A stretch of 64,000 bases of DNA, from contig OY986964.1 in the NCBI GenBank assembly GCA_963920575.1, forward strand, positions 13,939,460 to 14,003,459, in the 5' to 3' direction. Shown here piece after piece: positions 1 through 10,535 of the stretch (the stretch's first letter is position 1; every line of letters starts with the position of its first letter). A program made the translations under genes and the position numbers. The DNA is from Narthecium ossifragum. Lineage: Eukaryota > Streptophyta > Magnoliopsida > Dioscoreales > Nartheciaceae. The notes beneath the pieces are model-generated. The model saw nothing but the letters and a program-made list of their open reading frames with translations, did not search any database and was not told the DNA's origin.

Positions 1-1378
1 GTGGTCGGTGTTCTGCAGAGCGGCGAAGTTACTTCACCAAGGGATTCGTTGGATGCCTTGTATCGGAAGCCAGCTGAGGGTATTGGAAGATTGGTGAAAT
101 GGGGATGCGGTGATCCAGCGGATCCCTTGCCTTGTTTCCATGGATGGGGACCTTGAGCGGCTATGTGTTGGTGATTATTTGAATTAGGATGGGAGTTGGA
201 AGGAAGCGGAGCTAGCGATGTTCTTCCCTTTGTCAATGGTGGAGGAGATCTGCGGGGTGGAGGTGAATGGTACAACTGTGACGGATTCTTGGCGTTGGAT
301 GGGTAACAAGTCCAGCAATATCACAACATCATCTTGCTACAAGTTCTTGGTTGCTGAGCTCGCGAAGGGGTAGATGGAGGAATCGTTGTAGTGTTGGTAG
401 TGGCATGTTTGGAAGGTACCGGCCGGCCCATGAGTCTGTCACTTTCTCTAGCGACTTGCCCATCAACGGATTCTGACCTCTTCTACATTGTGGCCATTGG
501 GTCTGGTACAAGACTTGGCTTGCAGCAGGTGTGGAGGGGCTGAGGAGACTCTAGCTCATATTTGTTTCACATGTCCTTTTTCCTGTGAGGTATGGTAAGG
601 TAGTGTTCAGACTTCATGGCTGGTGAACCTTGATAACTAGGATCTAGACCAGTGCTTTGAATTACTCAACAGGAGTGCCAAGGAGGAGGAGGAGGTTGTA
701 AGGCTGAAGTCGCAAGTAGCCTACACCCTTTGGTGTTGGTGGAAGTCTCGTTGTTTATGGGTGTATGAAAGGATCCAAGACCACGTGCAAGATATTTGTC
801 GACGGATTCGTTGGCTCGCTAGAGAGTACTTATTGGTCCATTGCAAGGAATAGACCTGTAGGGTGGAGGAAACTCCAAGTTGGGTTGGAATGAGAGTGCA
901 GACTGATGCTTCAGTTGATGGGCTGGGGGACATTGCTTGTTTAAGTCTTGTCTGTGTGGATGATGAAAAAATTATACAATGGACTACATCAAGGGTAGAG
1001 CAACTCCACGAAGATCCGATGCTCTTTGGGGAGTTGGGGGCTATCCGCCTGGCGCTATCTGAAGCCATGAGACGAGGACATGTGACAGTTTTGGTGGAAA
1101 GTGATTGTGTTGCAACGGTCGATCTCATAAATGGGCGTAGTACGACATCTGGTAAGGCCCTGTTAACCTTGCAGGATGTTGGTGGTAAGGTAGCCAGCTC
1201 CAGCAATACTGTGTTTGCTTTATTCCTAGGGAGAATAATCGACCAGCTGACTTTGTGGCCCTTCAGGCTCGGTTGTTTACTACTTCTGTAACTGGACGTC
1301 CCGGTCATGGGACAGATCCAGAGTATAGTTGGTGGTTACTACTTTGTAATCCAATAGCCTTCGGGCTTATCTTTTAAA
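1..1378 (+). mobile_element. LINE (non-LTR retrotransposon), 3' end, degenerate
   Basis: The plus strand reads as the C-terminal part of a plant LINE ORF2. A zinc-binding reverse-transcriptase-associated region (zf-RVT type) lies at about 475-600, with the spacing C-x2-C, H-x-C, CP and a closing EVW. A type I RNase H domain follows. Stops and frameshifts occur throughout, for example after the first 180 bases and at 840-865. No poly(A) tail is visible after the last stop near 1,376. The 5' part, including endonuclease and RT palm, is outside the window. It is a dead relic, recognised by domain order rather than by a database search. Confidence 0.75.
863..1376 (+). pseudogene. RNase H domain of a LINE ORF2, frameshifted
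   Basis: The frame opens near 863 with a TDASVDG strand and continues through ELGAIRLAL, VLVESDC and, after a +1 shift near 1,210, RENNRPADFVALQA. These supply the four acidic positions expected of plant LINE RNase H (D, E, D, D). In retrotransposition this domain degrades the RNA strand of the RNA/DNA hybrid. Because of the shift the first frame ends at 1,291, while the true C-terminus runs in another frame to a stop near 1,376. It is the downstream end of the LINE and has no host role that I can see. Confidence 0.7.
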
Positions 1379-1730
1379 AACATACTTTTCTTGCAGGTCG
1401 TTATTGTAGTTCTTGCGCGCGTATAGTGATAACCACGCGTGTGATTTCGTCAATTTTATTCGTGTATTCATTGTTGTTCACAGGCTTGACAGTCGACCCG
1501 ATGTGGACACGCACGACATGTACGAGGAAATTTATGTCGGCGATGATTGGGATTCTGATTATGAAGAACATGAATTGCCGGTTTGTGAGCCCGTGGAAGA
1601 CGGATCTCGAGAGGTTTTCTTTCTTAATGCATCGGATCTTGAGACTTGTGCTCGCAAGATACACAATCATCCGACCCAATATCATATGACATGGTATCCT
1701 CCTGCATGATACCTTCCTCTTGGAAGGACC
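1379..1730 (+). pseudogene. MULE transposase relic (exon after a CGCGT-rich intron)
   Basis: An apparent intron 3' end (about 1,390-1,483) contains GCGCGCGTATA and ACGCGTGTG and ends in TTCACAG. The exon then encodes DTHDMYEEIYVGDDW and an acidic stretch. The same order (CGCGT-rich intron, then a near-identical DTYDPYEEIFFAND) occurs at 11,588-11,900, where it leads into a MuDR-type N-terminal DNA-binding domain. A frameshifted LARYTIIRP-like string at about 1,640-1,690 matches the LARYAITRR part of that domain. I infer a truncated copy of the same MULE family. Confidence 0.55.
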
Positions 1731-2204
1731 CACTGATAAGGAGAAAGAGGAGATTGGGAGAAAGAGATAGTGGCGGGAAAAACCCATGCGATGCATGACT
1801 TTGGCGGGAGAACAGTCCATTCACTGGAGAATGGCTGAAAAGGCTAAGCTCAGGCGAGCAGCGACGACACGGCAGGTCTTCTCACGCATGTGTCGCCTTT
1901 AATGCGACATAGTATTCCTTTTCTTATTTTAGATTTAATAATACTATTGGCTAATAACATGTTGTCACGTTGAAGAGTCATTAATGCCCCTAGTACAACC
2001 ACATGAAGGTTTGGTTAGTTTAGTATGCATGCTATGCTGGCATGGCATGTATAATGGGATGAGAAAGGTGGGGGGTATTATGGTCCTTTCAGTGGCTAGG
2101 GGTATCATTGTGCAAAAAAAAAAGGCTAGGGAATAGAAACACAAAACGTGAACTTCAAGGGTATCAAGGCAAAAAATTATTCTGTTGGGCATCGAGAGAT
2201 GGGG
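1731..2204. other. Intergenic, no recognisable gene
   Basis: This AT-rich stretch has short A and G runs and no convincing ORF. The segment around 2,060-2,130 could be a degenerate transposon end, but no partner inverted repeat was found. Confidence 0.4.
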
Positions 2205-2676
2205 TTAAATGTATCCAAACGAGGGGAAGCCGCCATCGAGTCCTCCCCGGAGTTCCCCCGCTGCTTGCCAGGCCATCTACGACCACTACCTCACCGAGAC
2301 CAACCATGCCTTCCCCCGCGGGGGGCCCTACCAACTCACTGATGCCGCCACCCGCCTCCACGCCCGCCTCTCCCCTGCTATCTCCCTTGTGCACCGCTGG
2401 GTAACGGACCCCAAACTTGACCCAGGTTGATGCCACGCTGCGCTGAGTCGACCCTACCGCAGACTCGCTCGGCCCCGCGGAGTTCCGATCCTTCGCCTCG
2501 GAGCTGTTCAAGGATGCCTCCTCGATGGCACGGGGAAGCAATTGATCCAGCGGATCCCCATCGGAGTCACCGGGATTGCTGGGGTTGGAACCATGACGAG
2601 GTCGGAGGTGGGGTTGGTCAGGAAGGCGATGGGGAGGATGGGGCTCATGGTGTACTGCACACAGAGAAGCTAAGTC
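2205..2676 (+). pseudogene. Fragment of an unidentified plant gene
   Basis: A GC-rich coding-like stretch reads in plus-strand pieces: an N-terminal part with YDHYLTETNHAFPRGGPY and LTDAATRLHARLSP, then DSLGPAEFRSFASELFKD, then after a frameshift a glycine-rich IPIGVTGIAGVGTMTRS. The pieces lie in different frames and a stop occurs near 2,449, so it is not translatable as one protein. It looks like a retained exon series of a real plant gene that I cannot name. It abuts a TIC20-like ORF on the opposite strand at about 2,680. Opposed fragments of two genes side by side suggest transposon capture or a rearrangement, but no terminal repeats were found. Confidence 0.45.
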
Positions 2677-3268
2677 ACAGCTGCCTCTCAGACTTCGCGG
2701 CAACGATCAGCAAGAGTGGCGTCCGGCAGAGCACGGAGCAGACGACTCCGTACACAAAGCAACCAGCCGCTAGCATAAACAGGAAGTCATAGCCCAACTC
2801 CATCACTCGGAACCCTAACTCACTAGAGGGTGTCCCGAGCACGCGTCGTGCAAGCACCAGCACGACGAGGAGGGCGTTGAGCACCACCGCCTGCATCGCG
2901 TTGTAGCGGATGTACCTCGACATGGAAGGGTTGCGCACCACGAAGATGTAGATGGTGAAAAAGGCAACAAAAGCGGCGTAGGGCACAGAGCGGTAGTCGG
3001 TGACGAAGGGGAGGATGGGGCTCATGGCGGGAGGCGGGCATAGAGGAAGCGGCCGTAGTGGAGGGCGTTGAGGAGAGGGGGGGGCATAGGAGGCGGCGGA
3101 CAGGAGGCCCTCTGTCGTTGGCACGTTGCCGTCGCGACGCGACATGGCGATGACGGTCATGACACATGGGGGGATTGTGGACGTCGGTCTGAGACGGAGG
3201 GGGAGGTGGACGTTGGTGATGGGACGATGAGGAGAGAGGCGGAGGAGCGAGATAGTCTCCATCGCCAT
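2675..3268 (-). CDS. TIC20-like chloroplast translocon protein, probably a pseudogene
   Basis: TIC20 proteins are four-helix membrane proteins of the chloroplast inner-envelope import channel. This 197-codon ORF has a Ser/Thr/Arg-rich N-terminus suited to a transit peptide, then GLLSAASY, YRSVPYAAFVAFFTIY, the family-typical RNPSMSRYIRYNAMQAVVLNALLV, and two hydrophobic C-terminal segments ending in RQL. The length is near that of short family members (about 200-210 aa). About 18 residues between SAASYAPP and AMSPILPF appear to be read in a shifted frame (two compensating indels, one in a G run); the expected family sequence lies in another frame there. With the duplicated 5' part just upstream, this suggests a decaying copy. 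The family call is fairly sure; function is doubtful. Confidence 0.6.
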   Translation of the reverse strand: MAMETISLLRLSPHRPITNVHLPLRLRPTSTIPPCVMTVIAMSRRDGNVPTTEGLLSAASYAPPSPQRPPLRPLPLCPPPAMSPILPFVTDYRSVPYAAFVAFFTIYIFVVRNPSMSRYIRYNAMQAVVLNALLVVLVLARRVLGTPSSELGFRVMELGYDFLFMLAAGCFVYGVVCSVLCRTPLLLIVAAKSERQL

Positions 3269-3575
3269 AGCGTCACGATTTTGGTATTGATTCCATGACG
3301 GGAGGCGAGCATAGAGGAAGCAGGCTTAGTAGAGGGCGTTGAGGAGAGAGGGGGGGGGGGCATAGGAGGCGGCGGACAGGAGACCCTCCGTCATTGGCAT
3401 GATGTTGTCGTCGCGACGTGACATGGCGATGACGGTCAGGACACATGGGGGGATCGTGGACGTCGATATGAGATAGAGGGGGAGGTGGACGTCGGTGATG
3501 GGACAGTGAGGAGAGAGGCGGAGGAGCGAGATGGTCTCCATCGCCATAGCGTCACGATTTTGGTATTGATTCCAT
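3026..3575 (-). repeat. Tandem duplication of the 5' part of the TIC20-like ORF
   Basis: Two diverged units of about 270-276 bp lie head to tail at 3,026-3,298 and 3,299-3,575. Each carries a full copy of the segment from MAMETISLLRLSPH through GLLSAASYAPP (minus strand). Each ends, on the plus strand, with the same CACGATTTTGGTATTGATTC. The upstream unit has an 11-base G run at 3,350-3,360. Confidence 0.8.
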
Positions 3576-3632
3576 GCCGGTGCCACATCGGGTCAGCAAC
3601 TAGCCGACCCCACGTGGCATCGGCATGGAATC
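3568..3632. repeat. Inverted repeat (hairpin)
   Basis: The arms GATTCCATGCCGGTGCCAC and GTGGCATCGGCATGGAATC pair with one mismatch. Inner GGGTC and GACCC extend the stem. It lies between the duplicated TIC20-like unit and the SNX1 3' end. It may be a tiny foldback element; no target duplication is evident. Confidence 0.6.
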
Positions 3633-3884
3633 ATTTCTCTTAATTGGGAGTAGGAAATAATGAAAAAGTGATACTTTAGTTCTTTTACCATCACTCCACT
3701 TATGAATACACTTTTCGATCAAAGACCAAAGGAAGATTAAAAATTACCTGGTAAGAGCATAAAGATACTTTGACATGAGTCGCGAATCTCTCTCCAGTTA
3801 TAAGAAGATGGTTAAATATGGGCCATTTTGCACCACTATAGAAAGATGAAGCTATTTCTCGTGTAGAATTTTGTGGCGCTGGCC
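3633..3884 (-). other. SNX1 3' flank / probable 3' UTR
   Basis: This AT-rich sequence follows the SNX1 stop codon on the minus strand. No ORF is visible and the polyadenylation site cannot be fixed by eye. Confidence 0.4.
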
Positions 3885-6800
3885 TCATGATTTAGGAGAA
3901 CAAGCCTCGAGCTTAGGTAGGAGACTACGCCATGCGTCGGCGATATCATTAGCAAGTTTTGCCTGCCCCTTCGCAAACTCGTGAAAGGCAAGGCCCAAGT
4001 CTGCAGTCTTCTCTTCTTGGAACCGCACCATCTCTTCATTCATGAGCTTAACAATGGTTTCAAATCTTCTCGTTGCCTCCTCACTTTCTGCCTTCAGCTG
4101 TGTTAAGACAAGTCCAGATCGGTAAAGTTTGGATTTTAAGTGTTTCTATCATAATGAGATGCGTATAGAAGATTAATAAAACAAACCTCTCTGTATTCTA
4201 TTTCTGCTTCGCCAGCCCTCTCAGAGCGCAAAAGCATCAACTTATCACTGCACATTGAAAGTTGGTTTTAAACACACTGATCGTATTCAAGCTCGAGAGA
4301 AAAAGTTCTCTTTCCATTATAAAATCTAAACTGGCAAATATAATTTTGGAAGATATGAAACTGCTTCATACCATGAAGGATAAATAAAGCAGAAAGATAG
4401 TTTTGATTTAAACTATGAAGTTTTTGACCCGTTGAAATAAAAAACACAATTTCATTAGCAAGTTGGAAAATGGAAAAGCAGAAGATGCATATTCCCTGTG
4501 AAGATAACCAACAGGCGGATTTTGTTGCAAGGCAGGCACGTGAGATCGCTTTTATTGTCACTGGGCATCCCTTCAGTGGGGTAGACCCTGTGGGTGTTTA
4601 TGCTGCCTAATTGATGTACCCCAGACTTTTGGCTTATGTCTTCAAAAAACAAAAGTTGGAAAATGGAAAAGCAGAAGACGCATATCAAATCGTACAGATT
4701 AATCTCCTTCAACTTGGTTGCTTCAGTCAGTTCGCACTGTTGCTTGAAAGCATTTGCCCTGTCCATTATAGATGCCTGTTCAGAAACACAAACAAACAAG
4801 AATAAGCCTGCAACTTGAATTTATTTAGCACAGCTCAGATTTGAAAGATTTGCAATTGATAGCTATACTGATTTTTAATACGGAATGCCTTTTATTCAAA
4901 TTAATAACTTTTACTATGGAAGAATATAATTCTATACTTCATGACAAAGGGCCTAAAAGTCTCTTCTTGAACTTCCAGATTCGGATGCATGTAAATAAAT
5001 CAAACTGACCTTGATAGACTGCACTGCATGAACATAATCCTTCAATGGTTCTTCAAAATTCATTAGAAGGTTATGAGCCTGAAGCAGGAGATGGTTTGTT
5101 TCAGTGTATTGAACATGGGACCTAGGAAAGCATGGCTTGTGATTATTTAACAATAAAATTGAATCTATATAGTATAAGTTGAAAGTTCCAAGGGACCTCC
5201 TTCTGCAGTTTAGTCGATAATAGTTCTGCTTTCAAACCAAGGTCAGAAAATGCCTTCCCAAGAGAATCTTCTTCGCAAGCACCCAATAGTTTCATTGCCT
5301 TGCCAAAGTCTGAGAGTGATTCTCCCAGTTCTGAAAGAATAGTTATCGGAGTTAGGCATTTCAGATTAGATCACTCCTGTTAAACTTCTTGGATGAGAAA
5401 TAAAAAAAAGTCAAAATAGGAACGGCACATGCAGAACTTAAAAAAAATCAACCACGGGCATAATTACCTTTGTGCCGTTTCACAAGTCGAAAAGCCTGTT
5501 TTTGCGCCTCAGCTAAGTGGTCTTCAAGCTCATAAACATAGCGTTTAAGTTTCTCATACTCTGGATTAGACTCTTCTACAGGTTTTTCCTTTCCCAAAAC
5601 AACATCGCTTACCTTTGTCTGTACATCCTATAATAGTCAAACAGCTTGTCATACATATATGTGTATCAGTTCATGGTCACTGAAAATAGTCACAGGTGTA
5701 AATCATATGACAACCGAAAGAAATAGTCAATATCGAGTTTATAAAGTTCAGCTCTAAGATGTTGGAAATTCAGTACAATATGTTACAGTAGAAAACAAAA
5801 GATCCAAGAGCAAAACCAAATAAGATGTCAACTTGAGATTACCTACCTTGATCACTAAGAAGATCTGAAAAATAATTTCACAGTTAAATACATGTCACGA
5901 ATCAATATAAGCTTTTGAAGGCTATCACGTAGAAAATACCTTAAATATTTGTATCAAATCAGCAGGTTTCCTTTTGAAAATGCCAGTTTCTTGAGACCTT
6001 GCCCTCTCCATTGTCTGCGAGTGCAATAAGAAATCCTCAAATACATGACTGCAAGCAAGGTCTCTCCACTAAAAGGTCAAAAAAATTATTCAAGTATGGA
6101 CAAGTTTACTATAATATAGTCTTGTATTATTGACTTAATCAGTGCAACACCTGGAGTTGTTCTGTATAAGAAAAGCTGTCTCGAGTAGCTCAATGGCTTC
6201 ATAGAATGAACAAAAACTGGTTATAGTTTAAAACCAACGAATTAAATATTTGGTGGAGGCATTGGGATAATATAATTCGTGTGAATATATGCTCACATGC
6301 TAGACAAAAGAACATGAATATGGAGAACAGCATCGAAAAAGTGCACGCTTAGTGTGAAGTCTGCCAAGGTGTGAGAGACCGATGCTGGTGCTGTAGCACA
6401 GCATTCAGATGAACTGAGATCAGATTATGGGATACAACGTGCACTGAGGTCAGGGTTCTGGATTGCTTCATCAGATTTGCATCCTTCCGAGATCACTAAC
6501 ACATGCACGATGGAAGCAACAATAGCCTCTACATAAAAAAGCAACAAGACTGGTAAAAGCAAATGTGGAGAGGAAAAGTGCCTAATGGACTCGGATGGAT
6601 AAGTTAAAAGTGATCCCAAGGCGGTTTCTATAGTTGAATAGAGTGGCATTTCCAGCGATCGGACTGGCGGATATTATCAGTTGGTCCTCGGTACTTCGAC
6701 TACAGACAATTATTGAGAGTAAAAAGGACAATGCATCTGATCGCATAAAAACCAAATAAAACTGCCTATATTGAGCTGCGATTGTATTCATGACATTTAC

Positions 6801-9414
6801 CTCTTCATCTTCCTCCAGAAAGGCCCTCAAATCTTCACTGTGCTTAAGTTCAGGGTGGGTAGCTACTCGATTTATAAATACATGCAATGCCTGACGCCTC
6901 ATCTCGATAAACTCGGCACTGAAGCGGAACTTCTCTGGGCAATGGCAGATTAATGTTAGAACCACAAAATTATGAATATGAAGTATAGCGACATAATTGA
7001 CATGGATCAGACACTGATGACATTCTCTTGATAAATGACTAAATTAAAAAAGATTCAAATTAGTCTTTTCAACTCTTACAGAATTCAAAAGAACCATTTC
7101 TCTGAGATCGAAACTAGCATGTTCCTAAAACAGTGAAAAAACTAGGAAATACCAAATAGAGAAGCCGACGAAATTTGCTACCCAGCACTAGGATAGCAGA
7201 CAGCGAAAAGTATCTGTCTGATCACAAATGTTAGAACTAAGAATCCCTTAACGCTCATGGTTATGATATCTCCTTCCCCTCATCATTTCCCACCCCAAAC
7301 CCAGTTATGAACCATCTCTAACTATCCTCGATTGTCCCTCCAATCACTCCTTCTAAGTTACTCTATGTGACTTCTCATCCATGTTTCTTTGTGTGCATAG
7401 ACGGATGCATTGGCCCATAGGTTGTGTAAGACTTCAAATTCGAGGAACTTTCAGCATAAAATGCAATTCACACTCACGAGGTTGTATAGTAACAGTAGAA
7501 GAACAAAAAGAAAGCAGCATAATTGTTAGCCGCATCCTAGCATTTTTGTCAGCACCATGCCACCAGTTTATATCATGTGATAAGTTACTTCTTTACAGAA
7601 TGGTAGGCCTCCCTAGATGTAGTTCACTGCAGACCCTTTGGGTTGGGAAGAAGCTAGAATTCTTGCACGCCAAGAATCTCCAAGAATGACAACTGTCAAA
7701 AGACTCAAAACGGATGGAGGGGCTTAGTCTAAGAAAATGGACTACATTCAACATATGTTTGTGTTTGTTTACATGAAGAGTGCTTTTTGCCATTTCTGAT
7801 GAAACACCCAAAAAGAAGCTTTGATCCAGAGGCTGTTTCATGAATTACCTACAGTACTCTTCTCTGGTACAGGAGGTATAAAAATCCCTTTATACTTGTC
7901 TGCAAGTCTATCACGTAACCATACAAAATCACTGTACCGCCGGATGACAATTTTCTCTGGCCCTTGATACTCGGGAAAATTTGTCTGAAAAGGAACAAAT
8001 GTTAGAGATAAAATGGCCTGAAAGGTCTTCCTACTATTCTTAAACATAGAAGGAAAATATGATAAATGGAAAGAAAATGTAAGCTTTGACTACAAAATGA
8101 AAGAAAAATCTATATTCAAAGCAATATAATAGGTTAATCGAAGCTGACAATGTACAGATTGGCAATATTTCACAACCTAATATGGAAGAATTAAGTCTAT
8201 GGTGTAACCCATTCCCCTTGTTTTCCCCTTATTTTACACTCTTTTGCATTCTTTTAATTTGCACCTAGTTTGGTGTAGGACAAGCTCATCTGACAAAATT
8301 AATGAAGATTTTCTTCACATCCAATTAACTGGACGGATAAAACTCTTGATACTCAAAGGGTCAATGTGAGAGGAGCTTCCTATTTTTTCACCTGAGATAC
8401 CCTGTATCGCTGTATCATCTTCTGTGAAAGGAGGAACATAAGGAAATATTGTCCTGTGTTCTCAAAAGATAATAGGTTCATACCTATTAAAGTCAATGTT
8501 AACTACAACGCAATTAGTGAGGCATTTTAATATACTTAACCATTAATGGCGTGAGTTGTTTTAAACATGCACATTAAAAGTAGTTGCCGCAATAATTTGA
8601 TTGCTTAATTTGGACATAGTTACTACGAGATATATATCTAACATATATGATATGTTCATCATAAACAGAACAACTATCTGAGAGGCACTAGAAGAAATCA
8701 GTGGTTTTTCAAGATGAAGAGGTAAGTTTTTATCTTTCTATGTATGTGTCAACTCTCTGCAATAGGGCTCACTAACCATGTCAACCAGTTTGCTGGTCCT
8801 CTGCAGAAATCTCTGGCAATAGCTATTCCCCTCTTCTCTTGAACCTGTATCCTAATTGAGATTTACGGCAACTACTGCATGAATACGTTGATAAATATTG
8901 ATTGCTGATCGCCACTAGGTTCTTAATTGAAACCTCAAAGTGTGGTCTAAGGTCTTTATAGATTCAGTTTTCATCATTTAAAGTGTTCGGTTATATCGCA
9001 ATTAAATGTCACCTAGACAACTACAAGTTAACTCTATAGCTCATTAATTTGATGGAATCACCGACAAATGATCTTGGAGAGAAAGGATTAAGTAGCCCAT
9101 GAAGAACAGTGATTACATATTGAAATTCACTTAGGGCCATTGGCCCTAAGATCTTTATAGGGTGAAAAGGGTCACCTTGGTGATCACGCGGTAGGAGATG
9201 TAGGCTTGGACCCCATTCCCCAGCTTCACGGGGTCGATGACGGAAACGGAGAGGAATGGATCTGATGCCGGAGATCTCGGGCTCTGAGAAGACGACCCCG
9301 AGAGGGTCCGTTCCTGCCAATAAAGAACAAAAACAAAACGAAGAATTCCATCTCAGCCCCCGAGCTCCATTGATCACAAGCGAATCTACTATTGAAAATT
9401 ACCGTCGAAATCAT
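3885..9414 (-). CDS. SNX1: Sorting nexin 1 (PX-BAR, retromer-associated), complete 11-exon gene
   Basis: SNX1 binds phosphoinositides on endosomes and acts with SNX2 proteins and the retromer core in recycling vacuolar sorting receptors and, in Arabidopsis, PIN auxin carriers. Exons (minus strand): 9414-9403, 9313-9176, 7984-7849, 6934-6801, 6014-5940, 5627-5468, 5330-5197, 5078-5010, 4775-4696, 4247-4187, 4097-3885. All introns are GT-AG and phases agree. The sum is 1,212 nt, or 403 residues plus TGA; the Arabidopsis protein is 402. The PX domain (about 24-140) shows RRYSDF at 65-70, the proline loop IPPVPEK at 86-92 and RR at 108-109. The BAR helices fill about 165-395, with NFEEPLKDY and AFHEFAKGQAKLAN. 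The start was chosen because MIST plus exon 2 reproduces the family N-terminus. The first exon has only 12 coding bases. No stop, frameshift or missing key residue is seen. Confidence 0.95.
4460..4685. repeat. 33-bp direct repeat inside an SNX1 intron
   Basis: Positions 4,460-4,492 and 4,653-4,685 carry the same 33-base sequence (AAGTTGGAAAATGGAAAAGC onward) with one difference. Both lie in the intron between exons 9 and 10. The second copy starts about 10 bases inside the donor site. Confidence 0.85.
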
Positions 9415-9697
9415 TGCCTCCGGCGTCCTATTTCCCGGCGGCGGCGGATCGTCGGAGGAAGAAGGGTCGCTGGTGAGAAAGAGTAGCCCCGGCGCGGCGA
9501 AGTAATAAAGAAGCGAGTAGATTTCGAGACGCCGTGGGCGATCCCGGAGTCATAATGCCACGTGGCAATAACGAAATAGATCTACGGACTACCATGGTTT
9601 TGCCAGGGCCTTCCGTGACCGTTGGATCAGTAGAACGCCAGATAGATTGATTTGATAGGCGACGTCGATTTCACAGCTTCTAAGGTCTCGTTTCGAA
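9415..9697 (-). promoter_or_regulatory. SNX1: SNX1 5' UTR and promoter with a G-box
   Basis: Upstream of the ATG, the 5' leader contains a CCG/CGG-rich stretch (9,425-9,450). A perfect 12-bp palindrome TGCCACGTGGCA lies at 9,556-9,567, about 145 bp from the ATG. This is a strong G-box of the kind bound by plant bZIP and bHLH factors. No clear TATA box was found. The promoter is bounded upstream by a MULE inserted at 9,698, so any farther element is now 829 bp more distant than before. Confidence 0.6.
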
Positions 9698-10237
9698 GGG
9701 TGCGGCTATCCGCACCATTCTTTGAACTCAACACACCACACTTCAGCATTTTTTTTTATTTAAAAATAAAAAATAAAAAAATTAGAAAAAAACCTAAACT
9801 ACCCTCATTCCCTACCTCCTCCCTCTCCCCTTCTTCCCTCCCCTCTCCGGCCTCCCGCACCGGACTCCCTCTCCCTCTTCCCTCTCTCCCGCGACCGGCC
9901 TCCCTCTCCACTCTCTCTCCCTCTTCCATCTCTCCTGCGCCGGCCGGAGAGGAGAGAGCCGGAGAGGGGAGGGAAGAAGGGGAGAGGGAGGTCGGAGAGG
10001 GGAGGGAAGAGGGAGAGGGAAGCCGGAGAGGGGAGAGAAGAGGGAGAGACAGGGGAGAGGGAGCCCGGAGAGGGGAGGGAAGAGGGATAGGGAAGCCGGA
10101 GAGGGGAGGGAAGAGGGAGAGAGAGGGGAGAGGGAGGCCGGAGCCGGCGCTGGAGAGGGGAGAGAGAAGCCGGGAGAGGGTTGGGGAGGGTATTTTGGGG
10201 TTGGAGAGGAGAGAGCCGGCCTCCCTCTCCACTCTCT

Positions 10238-10268
<31 letters not shown>

Positions 10269-10526
10269 CCTCCCTCCCTCCCGCCGGCGTGGGCGGCGGC
10301 TGCGGCCGCCGGGGTGGGGAGGCGACGACGGGCAGCGGTGGCTGCCGGCGTGGTGGGGGGTGGGGCTTGGTGGAGGAGGTGAGGGTGGGATGGGGGAGAG
10401 GGGGAGGTAGGGGATGAGGGTAGTTTAGGGTTTTTTTTAGTTTTTTTTATTTTTTTTTCAAAAAATGAAAAAAAATGCTGAAGTGTGGTGTGTTGAGTTC
10501 AAAGAGTGGTGCGGATAGCCGCACCC
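9698..10526. mobile_element. Non-autonomous MULE (MITE-like) with 9-bp target duplication
   Basis: The flanks carry the same 9 bases, CGTTTCGAA, at 9,689-9,697 and 10,527-10,535, the length typical of Mutator-like transposition. Termini are inverted repeats of about 130 bp. The outer 20 bases, GGGTGCGGCTATCCGCACCA, are perfect and the next 35 or so differ at one position. The outermost 19 bases are themselves a hairpin. The interior is alternating CT-rich and GA-rich sequence with no transposase. The long ORFs across it are low-complexity Ser/Pro/Arg/Gly strings and are not genes. Confidence 0.9.
10246..10280 (+). repeat. CT microsatellite inside the MULE
   Basis: A (CT)n run passes into (CCCT)n. 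It is one of several simple-sequence stretches in the element's interior. Confidence 0.85.
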
Positions 10527-10535
10527 CGTTTCGAA

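Noticed and set aside
9652..10410. Long ORFs on both strands (up to 252 codons) upstream of SNX1
   Set aside because: They are low-complexity Pro/Ser/Arg/Gly translations of the CT/GA-rich interior of a MULE, open on both strands at once, with no domain.
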